Shown here: positions 19,085 through 28,215 of the stretch, in pieces | Layout of the letters: the number at the start of each line of letters is the position of its first letter | How positions within the stretch are numbered: position 1 is the first letter of the stretch | Source of the DNA: Alphaproteobacteria bacterium | GTDB taxonomy: Bacteria; Pseudomonadota; Alphaproteobacteria; Rhizobiales; Beijerinckiaceae | Assembly: GCA_016869555.1 (NCBI GenBank) | Contig: VGDY01000014.1 | Location: 1-42,653, forward strand | Direction of reading: 5' to 3' | Length of the DNA stretch: 42,653 nt | Made by a program: the position numbers and the translations under genes | The notes under the pieces: model-generated | What the model was told of the DNA's origin: nothing | Seen by the model: only the letters and a program-made list of their open reading frames with translations | Databases searched by the model: none

Positions 19085-19110
19085 TTGACAGGCCTTCCGG
19101 TTGCTATAGC
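19085..19110 (+). promoter_or_regulatory. Possible gltA promoter
   Basis: TTGACA at 19085-19090 and TATAGC at 19105-19110, though the 14-base spacing is shorter than ideal. It would give a leader of roughly 140 bases before gltA. Nothing else is seen in the 18982-19260 gap. Confidence 0.3.
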
Positions 19111-19260
19111 TTTTTGCGCTGCACAAATGATCCGAATGCGCATCGGCGTGCGAGGGAAGCGACGACATCGCGAATGCGACGCATTTCATGCATATCGTTC
19201 GCCGGGCGTCGCGCCGCGAACCGGCTCGTCGCGGGGCGGGGCGTTTGAGAGGGAGCGGGC

Positions 19261-20547
19261 ATGCCGGAGAAGAACGGTATCTTTACGATCGGCGACACAT
19301 CGGTTGACTTGCCGGTAAAGGACGGAACGCTGGGGCCATCGGTTGCGGATATCCGCAATCTTTACGCCGAGACCGGCATGTTCACCTTCGATCCCGGCTT
19401 CACGTCGACCGCGTCATGTGAATCGAAAATCACCTTCATTGATGGCGAAGACGGCATTCTGCTTTATCGTGGCTATCCGATCGAACAGCTTGCCGAACAT
19501 GGCGACTTTCTCGAAACCTGCTACCTGCTGCTCTATGGCGAATTGCCGTCGGCCGCCGAAAAGGCGAATTTCGACTATCGGATCACGCGCCACACGATGG
19601 TGCATGAGCAGATGGCCCGCTTCTTCCAGGGGTTCCGCCGCGACGCGCATCCGATGGCGGTGATGGTCGCCTCGGTCGGCGCGCTTTCGGCCTTCTATCA
19701 CGACTCCACCAATATCGCCGATCCGACCCAGCGCATGGTGGCGTCGACGCGCATGATCGCGAAAATCCCGACGCTCGCGGCGATGGCCTATAAATATTCG
19801 ATCGGCCAGCCTTTCGTTTATCCCAAGAATGATCTCGACTACACGTCGAACTTCCTGCGCATGTGCTTCGCCGTTCCCTGCGAGGAATATAAGGTCAACC
19901 CCGTGCTGTCGCGCGCGCTCGACCGGATTTTCATCCTGCACGCCGACCATGAACAGAACGCCTCGACCTCTACCGTTCGACTGTCCGGCTCCTCGGGCGC
20001 CAATCCCTTCGCCTGCATCGCGGCCGGCATCGCCTCGCTGTGGGGGCCGGCGCATGGCGGCGCCAATGAAGCGGTGCTGAAAATGCTCGCCGAAATCGGC
20101 ACGCCGGACCGCATCCCTCAGTTCATCGCCCGCGCCAAGGACAAGAACGATCCGTTTCGCCTGATGGGCTTCGGCCATCGCGTTTACAAGAATTACGATC
20201 CGCGCGCGAAAATCATGCAGCGCACGACGCGGGAAGTGTTGAACGAACTTGGCGTCAAGGACGATCTGCTCGACGTCGCGCTGGAGCTCGAGCGTATCGC
20301 GCTGCACGACGAGTATTTCATCGAGAAGAAGCTCTATCCCAACATCGACTTCTATTCCGGCATCACGATCAAGGCGATGAACTTCCCGACGGCGATGTTC
20401 ACCGTGCTGTTCGCTGTCGCGCGCACGGTCGGCTGGATCGCGCAGTGGAAGGAAATGATCGAGGATCAGGGCTCGCGCATCGGCCGTCCGCGCCAGCTCT
20501 ATACGGGCGAGAAGCAGCGCGATTACATCCCCATGTCGAAGCGGTGA
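19261..20547 (+). CDS. gltA: Citrate synthase (type II)
   Basis: Condenses acetyl-CoA and oxaloacetate to citrate at the entry of the TCA cycle. The 428-residue length and features match the hexameric, NADH-sensitive type: the catalytic residues are His265 (GPAHGGAN), His306 (GFGHRVYK) and Asp363 (NIDFYSG), and [12 protein letters not shown] lies near the C-terminus. The ATG follows a GAGAGGGAG site. It overlaps the convergent SRPBCC gene by 25 bases at the 3' end. Confidence 0.96.
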   Translation: MPEKNGIFTIGDTSVDLPVKDGTLGPSVADIRNLYAETGMFTFDPGFTSTASCESKITFIDGEDGILLYRGYPIEQLAEHGDFLETCYLLLYGELPSAAEKANFDYRITRHTMVHEQMARFFQGFRRDAHPMAVMVASVGALSAFYHDSTNIADPTQRMVASTRMIAKIPTLAAMAYKYSIGQPFVYPKNDLDYTSNFLRMCFAVPCEEYKVNPVLSRALDRIFILHADHEQNASTSTVRLSGSSGANPFACIAAGIASLWGPAHGGANEAVLKMLAEIGTPDRIPQFIARAKDKNDPFRLMGFGHRVYKNYDPRAKIMQRTTREVLNELGVKDDLLDVALELERIALHDEYFIEKKLYPNIDFYSGITIKAMNFPTAMFTVLFAVARTVGWIAQWKEMIEDQGSRIGRPRQLYTGEKQRDYIPMSKR

Positions 20548-21026
20548 CGATCGATCCGGCGCGCCTTGAGAAATTCCCTCAGTCCCTTCTCGCCGCGCGG
20601 CGTCGTCCAATAATGATTGAGGGCGAAAAGCGGCCGCAGGAGCGGCGCAATAAAACGCATGCCCGGTCGGTCGATTTTCACCTCGAACAGAAGCGCGACA
20701 TGCACATCGTCGCCGCGCTGCGTTAGCGTCGCGCGCCAGGCGCCGTCGAGATCGCCGCAGGTGCGCACCGCCACCGCGCGCGGCGGGTCGAGTTCGGTCG
20801 CCTCGATGATAAAACTGAGCGTGAAGGGCAGGAAGCCGCGCACCTTGGCCCGCAGCCTCGCGCCGACCTCAGGCCCGTCGCCCGGCGTCAGACGCTCGGC
20901 TTCGAGATAGACGCCCTTCCACCATTGCGGCAGGAGTTCGCCGCGCGCCAGCACGTCATAGACGTCTCCAACGCTGGCGCCTGGAATGTGCCAGCTCTCG
21001 TCAAATTTGAAAACATGCGCCGACAT
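20523..21026 (-). CDS. SRPBCC-fold (polyketide cyclase-like) protein
   Basis: Protein of 167 residues with the START/SRPBCC pattern: [20 protein letters not shown], then [55 protein letters not shown], and a C-terminal helix [12 protein letters not shown]. These folds bind hydrophobic ligands, and the ligand here is unknown. ATG 21026 was chosen over a TTG four codons earlier (21038) because GGGGGC lies just upstream of it. Confidence 0.7.
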   Translation of the reverse strand: MSAHVFKFDESWHIPGASVGDVYDVLARGELLPQWWKGVYLEAERLTPGDGPEVGARLRAKVRGFLPFTLSFIIEATELDPPRAVAVRTCGDLDGAWRATLTQRGDDVHVALLFEVKIDRPGMRFIAPLLRPLFALNHYWTTPRGEKGLREFLKARRIDRHRFDMGM

Positions 21027-21159
21027 CGTCGCCCCCAAGTGTGAGACCCAAAGGCATAATGCGTCAAACGACGGTTTGGATGCGCCCTGTTCAATTCCGG
21101 CGCCTTTGGATTACATGTGGCGTCCCCCATATCCTTGAGGACGATCGACGGGAGCGCCC

Positions 21160-22668
21160 TTGTCGCAATTTTCCGAACTGCTGTTCGAAAGCCGCGTCGC
21201 CGCCGAAAGCGTCGCCGACTTTCTCGCGGGGGGCCATTTGCGCCTCGGCGTCACCGGCCTGTCGCGCTCCGGCAAGACTGTCTTCATCACCGCGCTTGTG
21301 CATCATCTGACGCGCGCGCTCGCGGCGCGCGGCGACAAGGGCGTCGACGGCAAGACTCAGCTTCCGGTGTTTCGACCCTTCGCCGAAGGCCGCATCGTTT
21401 CGGCGCATCTCGACCCCCAGCCGGATTACAGCGTGCCGCGCTTCGCTTACGAAGAACATCTCGCGGCGCTCGCCGGCGCGGATCGGCGTTGGCCGCAGTC
21501 GACGCGCCGCATTTCCGAATTGCGGGTCACGCTCGAATTTCGCTCGAAAGGGTGGTCGCTGCGCAAGGGCTTTAGCAAGGGGCCGGCGCGACTCGATATC
21601 GATATTGTCGACTACCCCGGCGAATGGCTGCTCGACCTGCCGCTCCTTGGCAAATCCTATGCGCAGTGGTCCAGGGAGGCGCTTGAGGCGGCGAGCGTTT
21701 CGGCGCGCGCCGAGATCGCGAGCGAGTGGCGCGGCGTGACGGCGCAGACCGACTTCAAGGCGCGCTACGACGAGGAAACCGCGCAGAAGCTGGCGCGGAC
21801 CTTCACCCAATATCTGCGTCTCGCCCGCTCCGACCGCTTCGCGCTGTCGAGCCTGCCGCCGGGACGATTTCTGATGCCCGGCGATCTTGAAGGCTCGCCG
21901 GCGCTCACCTTTGCGCCGCTGCCCGTCGCGGAAAGCGAGGAGCTTCCCTATCGCAGCCTCGGGCGCGAAATGGAGCGGCGATACGAAGCCTACAAGTCGC
22001 GGATCGTGCGGCCGTTCTTTCGGGATCATTTCGCGCGGCTCGATCGTCAGATCGTTCTCGTCGACGCGCTTGCGGCGCTGAATTCCGGTCCCGAGGCGGT
22101 GCGCGATCTCGAAACCGCGCTGACCGGCGTCCTCATGGCGTTTCGCGCCGGACGCGCCAATCTGTTCTCGACGATCTTTCGGCCGAAAATCGACCGCATT
22201 CTCTTCGCCGCGACAAAGGCCGACCATCTGCATCACACGAGCCACGACCGCCTCGAGGCGATCCTGCGTCATCTGACCGCCCGCGCCATCGAACGCGCCG
22301 AGGGAGTCGGCGCCAAGATCGACGTGATTGCGCTTGCCGCCGTGCGCGCGACGCGCGAAGCGATGGTTCGGCATGAGGGCGAAAGGCTATCCGCCATCGT
22401 CGGCGTCCCGGCGGCGGGCGAATACATTGGCGACGAAGTGTTTGACGGCGTCGCCGAAGGCGCGATTTTTCCTGGCGAGCTGCCGGCCGATCCGCGCGAC
22501 GTGTTTCGCGGCGAAGCGCTGGCCGTTTCCGACGAAGAGGCCGAATTCCGCTTTCTCAAATTCAGGCCGCCGGTCGCGGCGCTTGGCGCCGACCGGAAGC
22601 CCCTGCCTTTGCCGCATATCAGGCTTGATCGGGCGATGGAGTTCCTGTTTGGCGACCGATTGAGCTGA
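21160..22668 (+). CDS. ycjX: YcjX-family P-loop ATPase/GTPase-like protein
   Basis: Protein of 502 residues of the DUF463/YcjX family. Walker A is GLSRSGKT at 33-40, and DIDIVDYPGEWLLDLPLLGK forms the Walker B/switch region with the family motif Y(A)QWS. NTP-binding is evident. Its role is uncertain, with membrane-stress association in enterobacteria. The TTG start follows GGGAG. The usual partner ycjF is not next to it; dodecin follows. Confidence 0.85.
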   Translation: MSQFSELLFESRVAAESVADFLAGGHLRLGVTGLSRSGKTVFITALVHHLTRALAARGDKGVDGKTQLPVFRPFAEGRIVSAHLDPQPDYSVPRFAYEEHLAALAGADRRWPQSTRRISELRVTLEFRSKGWSLRKGFSKGPARLDIDIVDYPGEWLLDLPLLGKSYAQWSREALEAASVSARAEIASEWRGVTAQTDFKARYDEETAQKLARTFTQYLRLARSDRFALSSLPPGRFLMPGDLEGSPALTFAPLPVAESEELPYRSLGREMERRYEAYKSRIVRPFFRDHFARLDRQIVLVDALAALNSGPEAVRDLETALTGVLMAFRAGRANLFSTIFRPKIDRILFAATKADHLHHTSHDRLEAILRHLTARAIERAEGVGAKIDVIALAAVRATREAMVRHEGERLSAIVGVPAAGEYIGDEVFDGVAEGAIFPGELPADPRDVFRGEALAVSDEEAEFRFLKFRPPVAALGADRKPLPLPHIRLDRAMEFLFGDRLS

Positions 22669-22742
22669 GTCGCGCTGTCGCCGCCGAAGTCCGCGCTACC
22701 TATTGACGGCAAGCCGTTCAACAGGAATTGCGGGAGCTTCAT

Positions 22743-22970
22743 ATGGAAGGCCATGTCTATAAAATCGTCGAACTCGTCGGCGCGTCGCCCGACAGCGTCG
22801 AGGACGCAGTCGCCGCGGCGCTGAAGCGCGCCGGCGAAACCCTGCGTCACCTGCGATGGTTCGAAGTCGTGCAGATCCGCGGCAACATCAACAAGGGCGT
22901 GGTCGCCGATTATCAGGTGGTGCTGAAGGTCGGCTTTACCCTCGATCGCGACGATGAAGGAATGAAGTGA
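22743..22970 (+). CDS. Dodecin (flavin-binding)
   Basis: Small 75-residue protein ([52 protein letters not shown]) matching dodecins, dodecameric shells that store riboflavin or FMN/CoA. The Trp in LRWFEV is the flavin-stacking residue. The ATG at 22743 is preferred over an in-frame start five codons earlier, since GGGAG precedes it and the family begins MxxHVYK. Confidence 0.88.
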   Translation: MEGHVYKIVELVGASPDSVEDAVAAALKRAGETLRHLRWFEVVQIRGNINKGVVADYQVVLKVGFTLDRDDEGMK

Positions 22971-22982
22971 GGCGACGTTTCT

Positions 22983-23156
22983 TGCTCCACCCTCCCCCTG
23001 AGGGGGAGGGTCGGCGCGACGCGCCGGGGTGGGGTGGAGCAACGACGCAAATCATTGTCGTTAGTCGCGCGTTCCGCGCCCGAGGGATTCATCCGCGCTG
23101 TCACCCCTCCCCGCATTGCTTCGCAATGCGACCCTCCCCCTTGAGGGGAGGGTGGG
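22983..23156. repeat. GC-rich palindromic repeats downstream of dodecin
   Basis: Two facing hairpin-rich units: GCTCCACCCTCCCCCT with AGGGGGAGGGT and a distal GGGGTGGAGC (22983-23040), and ACCCTCCCCCTTGAGGGGAGGGTGGG with CGCATTGCTTCGCAATGCG (about 23103-23156). Such units recur between genes in alphaproteobacteria and produce spurious open frames on both strands. I see no real gene from 22971 to about 23880. Confidence 0.55.
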
Positions 23157-23884
23157 ATTGCTCAGCGTCAATACTCCCGCCGCCTTTCGGCGCGGGTTGG
23201 AGAAGGGCGGTCCGGGACGCCTCGGCCCCGTTACTCGGCCGAGTGCGTGAAGAGCGAATTGCGGTCGGGGCGATTGAGACAATCCCGGACACGGTCTTTC
23301 TCCACGACGCACCTTTTCCGACAGCCGCTACGTCCCCGGATGGCGGACGCCGTTTTGCCGGACACGGCGCCAGACGGCGCCGCTTCTTTCCCATGCCGCT
23401 CGCGCGACATGGGCGCGTCGCAAGAGCCTCATATGCGCCGCCTTGCGCCGCGGGACGTTTCCCTTTTCGGTAGTCGTTCCCAGCGTGCGGCCCTGACTTC
23501 TCCGACCCAGCCTTTTCGCGCGCGAGGTTTCCCTCACGCGCCCGCCACGCATCTGGCGGCGGCCCGGCCAGCGGCGCGAGACCCGACGCAAGGTCGCGGA
23601 TCGCCGCCTTGCGCTTAACCGTCCCCGCCCGCGCCGCCGATCCGTGACGACGCCCCTTTCAGTTGGCGAGGCGGGCTGCAGTATGGGGAAGGTTTTGGGA
23701 GTGGGGATAAGTTTTCTTGATTAGGCGCATCCTCTCCACGTCATGCCCGCGCTTGTCGCGGGCTTCCACGCGGCGCCGTAACGCGCGTCTTGCAAGCATT
23801 GCGAAACAGCCCGGCGTAGATGGCCGGGACATAGGCAAGCGAAGCGACGCCGTGTTTGGCGGCCTTGTCCGGCCATAATCTCGC

Positions 23885-24225
23885 GGCTACGATCGCCGTC
23901 TCGAAAGGCGCATGAAGGAGGTCGCAGCCGACCTCGCCTTCGAGGAGGCGGCGAGGCTGTACGATGTATTCAGCGCCTGCAGCGCGCGGAACTTCTCGCC
24001 GAGGCGCGACCGATTCTGCATCTCTCCTTCTCCCGCGAAGCGGGGAGTTGGGGAAGGGGTTTCCCGACACGCGTGCGAAAGCCGACCGGTGCCGACAAGG
24101 GTCCGCATAATTTGGACGGCAGCGAAGCGCGGCCTTTGGGGCGCGCGCCGCTCCCCGCGTCCGGGTGGGGCGCTCGTGCGCACGGTGAAGGGCAAGCCGA
24201 AGTGAGAAAATTGATCTACCGCTAA
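23885..24225 (+). pseudogene. uvrB C-terminal remnant (UVR motif, frameshifted)
   Basis: GYDRRLERRMKEVAADLAFE then EAARLYD is the UVR motif that ends UvrB (EKxMKxAAxDLxFExAARLRD). After one frame change, CIQRLQRAELLAEARP continues the same helix. Further on, RKPTGADKGPHNLDGSEARP resembles the variable tail. The helicase body is absent. This is a broken copy of the C-terminus, presumably left by a duplication or rearrangement; an intact uvrB should exist elsewhere. Confidence 0.6.
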
Positions 24226-25104
24226 TTGGACATCCCAATCGACGGACTTTCAAAATTGGTGCAGAAGCTCAAAATCAACGTGAACATCGATAATATTGCG
24301 GAGCTTGCGCACATAGGCGTTCGTCGCGCAGCAGTCTTTATGGGTTTAGGTTTGAACGCTGCTAAGCGCGGTGATTTTAATGACTACGAGTTGCATAAGT
24401 TACCAATTGTACCCGGGCAAACCGGTATGCCGATCGACTTCCTCCCCTCGAACTTGCCAGAAGAGGCCGTTCGGGACTTCAAGGAACATTTTGCTACGTG
24501 GATTATTGGATGTGGATTACGCGAGTTACTCGAACATTACGCGTTGTTTCTCGATCGCGTTCACGAGAGCTGTCTTATTGTTGCGTGCAAAAATAAAAGT
24601 CTCGAGATTAAAAACCCTCAAAAGGCTCAAAAGGAATTTGAGAAAAATCTAGGCATCCCCGGCAAACTCGACACGCTTCTAAAGCGATTCAGAATCGCAC
24701 CAGACGACGCAGACAGCATCAAAAGCTTGTACTCAGCGCGCAACGCGCTGACTCACGATTTGGGGATAATCAAACCCGAGCGATGCTGGCCTGGGAATTT
24801 ATTTCATATCACTTGGAAGACTTTTGATATTTTTGCTCAAGGGGAAGAAACGGGAACCATCCATACGATTCCTAAGCTTATTGGACAGAAAACCTTGGAG
24901 CCGATGGTTATTTGTGGCAAGGCGATGATGCGCGAGCGAGTATTCTCCATTGGTTCGAATATGGCATTCTCGCAGCAGGACCTTTGGGAGATCTGTTTGT
25001 TTTTTAGTTTGTTCGTGATCCCTTCCACTAGGAATGGGTTCGTAGAGTTCTTGAAGGCAGAGGACGTCCCTATAAATATCATTGATCCTCGTGTGGAGGC
25101 ATGA
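24226..25104 (+). CDS. Orphan protein with RNxxxH (HEPN-like) motif
   Basis: Protein of 292 residues that I do not recognise as a whole. Residues 172-177 read RNALTH within IKSLYSARNALTHDLGIIKP, the R-N-x3-H pattern of HEPN ribonuclease or nucleotide-binding helical domains, and the surrounding sequence is mainly helical. The gene is visibly AT-richer than its neighbours and has non-local codon use (AAA, TTT, ATT), suggesting recent transfer. The start is uncertain: TTG 24226 comes directly after an in-frame stop and has a weak ribosome site, so the N-terminus may be truncated; the next ATG is 38 codons in. No partner nucleotidyltransferase is adjacent. Defence or toxin function is inference. 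Confidence 0.6.
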   Translation: MDIPIDGLSKLVQKLKINVNIDNIAELAHIGVRRAAVFMGLGLNAAKRGDFNDYELHKLPIVPGQTGMPIDFLPSNLPEEAVRDFKEHFATWIIGCGLRELLEHYALFLDRVHESCLIVACKNKSLEIKNPQKAQKEFEKNLGIPGKLDTLLKRFRIAPDDADSIKSLYSARNALTHDLGIIKPERCWPGNLFHITWKTFDIFAQGEETGTIHTIPKLIGQKTLEPMVICGKAMMRERVFSIGSNMAFSQQDLWEICLFFSLFVIPSTRNGFVEFLKAEDVPINIIDPRVEA

Positions 25105-25177
25105 TCCCGCTCGGCGAAACGAGTTAGAGGCATGATTTCACCAACAAATTGTTATTGAGACGAAAAACGGAACTGTG

Positions 25178-25345
25178 ATGAGGAAGTTACGAAAATCTCG
25201 CACTCAAATCTTGCGCCGACGCAGGGAAAAAAAGCTTGAGAGTTTTCAGGCGAAGGGCTCGCTCAAGGCGCTTCTCGGCGCCGCGCCGCTCAAAGGCGTT
25301 GACGTCGATCGCCAGCGCGATCTCGGCCGCGTAATCGAATTGTGA
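25178..25345 (+). CDS. Tiny reading frame with antitoxin-like tail
   Basis: ATG at 25178 opens 55 codons: an Arg/Lys-rich first half (MRKLRKSRTQILRRRREKKL) and a second half SLKALLGAAPLKGVDVDRQR then DLGRVIEL, which resembles the C-terminal tail of prevent-host-death/YefM-type antitoxins. No toxin follows: the next gene is infA. It may be a remnant or a fused fragment. GGAA lies just upstream of the ATG. It sits in the transferred-looking patch with the HEPN-like gene. Confidence 0.35.
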   Translation: MRKLRKSRTQILRRRREKKLESFQAKGSLKALLGAAPLKGVDVDRQRDLGRVIEL

Positions 25346-25413
25346 GAGCTTGGGCCGACCCCAACTCCCCGGTTCACAAATCGTTCGTCATCGATTAGGG
25401 TCCGCGCCCAAGT

Positions 25414-25450
25414 CCGCTTCCCGGCCGGGGAGCGGGTTTTTCGCATTTTT
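25414..25450 (+). terminator. Rho-independent terminator before infA
   Basis: CCGCTTCCCGG pairs with CCGGGGAGCGG (one G-T pair) and is followed by GTTTTTCGCATTTTT. It would insulate infA from the upstream patch. Confidence 0.6.
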
Positions 25451-25507
25451 CGCGCTAACTAAGCCGCGCGGCCAAGTCGCGGCGGAAAGCGCCTTGCAAG
25501 GAACCAC

Positions 25508-25726
25508 ATGGCCAAGGAAGAACTGCTCGAATTCCCCGGTGTCGTCACCGAACTGCTGCCGAGCGCGATGTTTCGCGTCAAGCTCGAAAACGACCATGAA
25601 ATCATCGCCCACACCGCCGGCAAGATGCGCAAGAACCGCATCCGCGTGCTGACTGGCGACAAGGTGCTCGTCGAAATGACCCCCTATGATTTGACCAAAG
25701 GCCGTATAACATATCGATTCAGGTAA
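25508..25726 (+). CDS. infA: Translation initiation factor IF-1
   Basis: Essential 72-residue S1/OB-fold protein that binds the ribosomal A site during initiation. The sequence [20 protein letters not shown] and [20 protein letters not shown] with GRITYRFR is diagnostic. AAGGA precedes the ATG. maf follows after 24 bases, so the two are probably one transcript. Confidence 0.97.
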   Translation: MAKEELLEFPGVVTELLPSAMFRVKLENDHEIIAHTAGKMRKNRIRVLTGDKVLVEMTPYDLTKGRITYRFR

Positions 25727-25750
25727 TTTCCTTCTGACGGAGCGACCGTC

Positions 25751-26389
25751 TTGACAGCCCATCCTTCAATCGCACGTCCCAAGCTCATTCTCGCCACCGC
25801 CTCGCCGCGCCGTCTGGCGCTGCTGCAGCAGGCGGGGCTCGACGCTGACGCGCTGCTGCCCGCCGACATCGACGAGACGCCGCACCGTGGAGAATCGCCG
25901 CGCGCCTATGCGATCCGAATCGCCAGCGAGAAGGCCGCCGCCGCCGCCAAGCTCAGGGCGACGCGGCCCGAGCTGAAAGATTCATTCCTCATCGCCGCCG
26001 ACACGGTCGTCGCCGTCGGCCGGCGCATCCTGCCCAAGGCCGAGACGCGGGAGGAGGCCGAGGAGTGCCTGCAGCTGCTGTCTGGACGCCAACACCGGGT
26101 CTATTCGGCGGTGAGCCTGATCACCCCGCGCGGCTACGAGCGCAAGCGGCTTGCCGAGGCGCGGCTGCGTTTCAAGCGTCTCGGCTCCACCGAGATCGAA
26201 GCCTATCTTTCGACCGGCGAATGGCGCGGCAAGGCCGGCGCTTATGCGATCCAGGGGCGCGCCGGCGTGTTTTTGGTGAAAATCGTCGGGTCGTATACGG
26301 CGGTCGTCGGCCTGCCGCTCCACGAGACCCTGTCGCTGCTGGCGGGGGAGGGATATCCCGTGCTCGCGCCGTGGTTTGCGATGGCGTAA
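25751..26389 (+). CDS. maf: Maf-family nucleotide pyrophosphatase
   Basis: Protein of 212 residues. The N-terminal [19 protein letters not shown] holds the substrate-binding Ser18/Arg20, and [12 protein letters not shown] carries the catalytic Asp. Maf proteins hydrolyse non-canonical or modified NTPs such as m5UTP, dTTP or UTP and are linked to septum control. The TTG start follows GGAG. It is convergent with alr, leaving three bases between the genes. Confidence 0.9.
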   Translation: MTAHPSIARPKLILATASPRRLALLQQAGLDADALLPADIDETPHRGESPRAYAIRIASEKAAAAAKLRATRPELKDSFLIAADTVVAVGRRILPKAETREEAEECLQLLSGRQHRVYSAVSLITPRGYERKRLAEARLRFKRLGSTEIEAYLSTGEWRGKAGAYAIQGRAGVFLVKIVGSYTAVVGLPLHETLSLLAGEGYPVLAPWFAMA

Positions 26390-26392
26390 GCC

Positions 26393-27529
26393 TCAAGCCC
26401 CGACATAGCGCCGCGAGAATCGCGCCCCCAGCCGGGTGAGAATTTCATAGCCGATCGTCCCGGCGCGCGACGCCGCTTCCTCGACGCAGATGTCGTCGCC
26501 GATGAGTTCGACCCATTCGCCGCGCCGCGCGGCGTCTTGCGGCGCCTTTGAGACGTCGAGCACGACATAATCCATCGAGACGCGGCCGATGAAGGGGCAG
26601 CGGACGCCCCCGACCAGCGCTTCGCCCGCCGGCTTGCCGTCGCTGCCGGTGGCGCCGACCGGCACGCCGTCCGCATAGCCGACGCCGATCGTGGCGATGC
26701 GCGTGCGCTTTTGCGCCGCCCAGACCGCGTCATAGCCGACGCTGATCCCCGGCTCGATGTCGCGCACCGAGAGGATGCGCGCCGTCAGCCGGGCGACCGG
26801 ACGCACCGGACATTCGGCATAGGGCGTCGGATTGCCGCCATAGAGCGCGTAGCCGGGCCGAATGAGATCGAAATGCGGGCGCTGCGGCAGGAAGACGGCC
26901 GACGAATTCGACATTGACGCCGGAATGTCGGCGAATCGGGCGCGGGCGTCGAGGAAGTCCTCGATCTGCCGTGCGTTGCGCGCCGCGTCGCGCATCTGCG
27001 AACTGACGAAATGGCTCATCACCAGGGTCGGCGTGAGCTTCCGCGCGCGCTCGGCCGCCTCGGCCGCCTCGTCGATCGGAACGCCGAAGCGATTCATGCC
27101 CGTGTCGAAATGAATGGCGGCTCGGGGTTTGTGGCTGGTCGCCGCCCATTCCTCGATCTCGCCGAGCGAGCCCAGGGCGGGAATGAGATCGGCGGCCACG
27201 AGGCGTCGCGCCGCGCCGGGCACGAGGCCGTCCAGCACATAGATCGTCGTGTCGGGCGCAACCGCCCGCGCCGCTTCGCCTTCCACCACATTGGCGACGA
27301 AAAAAGTTCGGCAGCCGGCCGAGCGTAGCGCTCGCATGACCGGCGCGAGCCCCAGCCCATAGGCGTCGGCCTTCACCACCGCGCCGCATTCCGCGCCGCA
27401 AGCGAGCCGGGCCATCGTCCGCCAATTGTCGGCGAGGGCGGCGAGGTCGACGGTCAGAACGCCGGTTTCCGCCGGGTCCGAGGGCTCGGTCCGGGGCCGC
27501 AGTCGCGCAGCGGGTTCGATGATTCCCAT
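26393..27529 (-). CDS. alr: Alanine racemase
   Basis: PLP enzyme that makes D-alanine for peptidoglycan, 378 residues. The PLP lysine is Lys53 in VVKADAYGLG and the second catalytic base is Tyr266 in SVGYDAVW. PGYALYGGNP and GRVSMDYVVLDV are also present. The N-terminal 25 residues are a slightly long leader. It runs parallel to ybgC, 57 bases downstream of it. Confidence 0.95.
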   Translation of the reverse strand: MGIIEPAARLRPRTEPSDPAETGVLTVDLAALADNWRTMARLACGAECGAVVKADAYGLGLAPVMRALRSAGCRTFFVANVVEGEAARAVAPDTTIYVLDGLVPGAARRLVAADLIPALGSLGEIEEWAATSHKPRAAIHFDTGMNRFGVPIDEAAEAAERARKLTPTLVMSHFVSSQMRDAARNARQIEDFLDARARFADIPASMSNSSAVFLPQRPHFDLIRPGYALYGGNPTPYAECPVRPVARLTARILSVRDIEPGISVGYDAVWAAQKRTRIATIGVGYADGVPVGATGSDGKPAGEALVGGVRCPFIGRVSMDYVVLDVSKAPQDAARRGEWVELIGDDICVEEAASRAGTIGYEILTRLGARFSRRYVGA

Positions 27530-27586
27530 CTCGACGCCATTTTAGGCCGCAAAAGGCGGCGTCCAGATGGCGGCGGCGCTTTGCCC

Positions 27587-28012
27587 TCAAATTTGCAGCA
27601 GGCGCTCGAATTTGGCCCGCACGTCAGGAGGAAAGCGCCGCGCGCGGCCGGCTTCGACGCAGACGACCGTGACTTTGGCGCTCACCAGCAGCTCCTCCTG
27701 CCGCAAAACCCGCTGTTCGAGCGACAGCGAAGCGCCGCCGAGGCGGAGAGCCTCGGTCTCCACGGTCAGTTCGTCGTCCATCGTCGCCGGCCTGCGAAAG
27801 TCGATGTCCATCGACCGGACGACGAAGAAAATCGGCGCGCCGGCCGCGCCGTCGAGCAGCGCCCGCTGATCGAGGCCGAGCGCGCGCAGCATTTCCGTGC
27901 GCGCCCGCTCCATGAAGCGAAGATAGGAGGCGTGATAGACGAGGCCCGAAAAATCAGTGTCCTCATAATAGACGCGGATGGTAGTCCGGTGCGGAATGGA
28001 AACATTCGTCAT
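27587..28012 (-). CDS. ybgC: YbgC-type acyl-CoA thioesterase (hotdog fold)
   Basis: Protein of 141 residues with VYYEDTDFSGLVYHASYLRF then MERARTEML, the YbgC signature including catalytic Asp18 and His27. It hydrolyses acyl-CoA and is tied to the Tol-Pal envelope system. In many Rhizobiales it lies between ruvB and tolQ. Here ruvB is on its ruv side, but a peroxiredoxin gene is inserted between them and no tol gene follows; alr does. Confidence 0.92.
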   Translation of the reverse strand: MTNVSIPHRTTIRVYYEDTDFSGLVYHASYLRFMERARTEMLRALGLDQRALLDGAAGAPIFFVVRSMDIDFRRPATMDDELTVETEALRLGGASLSLEQRVLRQEELLVSAKVTVVCVEAGRARRFPPDVRAKFERLLQI

Positions 28013-28215
28013 CAGGGCTCGATAAGGCTGCTCACGGCGCCGCGCTTGGCGATCGCCCGCTTTTCTATGGGATTTAGCGAGGAGAGGCTACGGATCGCCG
28101 TCAGTCCTTGATCCCAGGCACGAAAGTCGCATCATGGGGCTACGACGCGCCATCGACGAGAAAGCGAGAGGCGCCGGCAAGACGATGAAACAAACAATAT
28201 CGGAGGAGCTCCCAC

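Noticed and set aside
22967-23473. Open frame of 168 codons after dodecin
   Set aside because: It runs through palindromic GC-rich repeats and gives Pro/Arg/Gly-rich sequence typical of spurious frames.
23741-24253. Minus-strand open frame of 170 codons
   Set aside because: It overlaps the uvrB remnant, which explains the sequence better; no recognisable domain.
26242-26733. Minus-strand frame overlapping maf and alr ends
   Set aside because: Ser/Arg-rich shadow of alr and maf with no features of its own.
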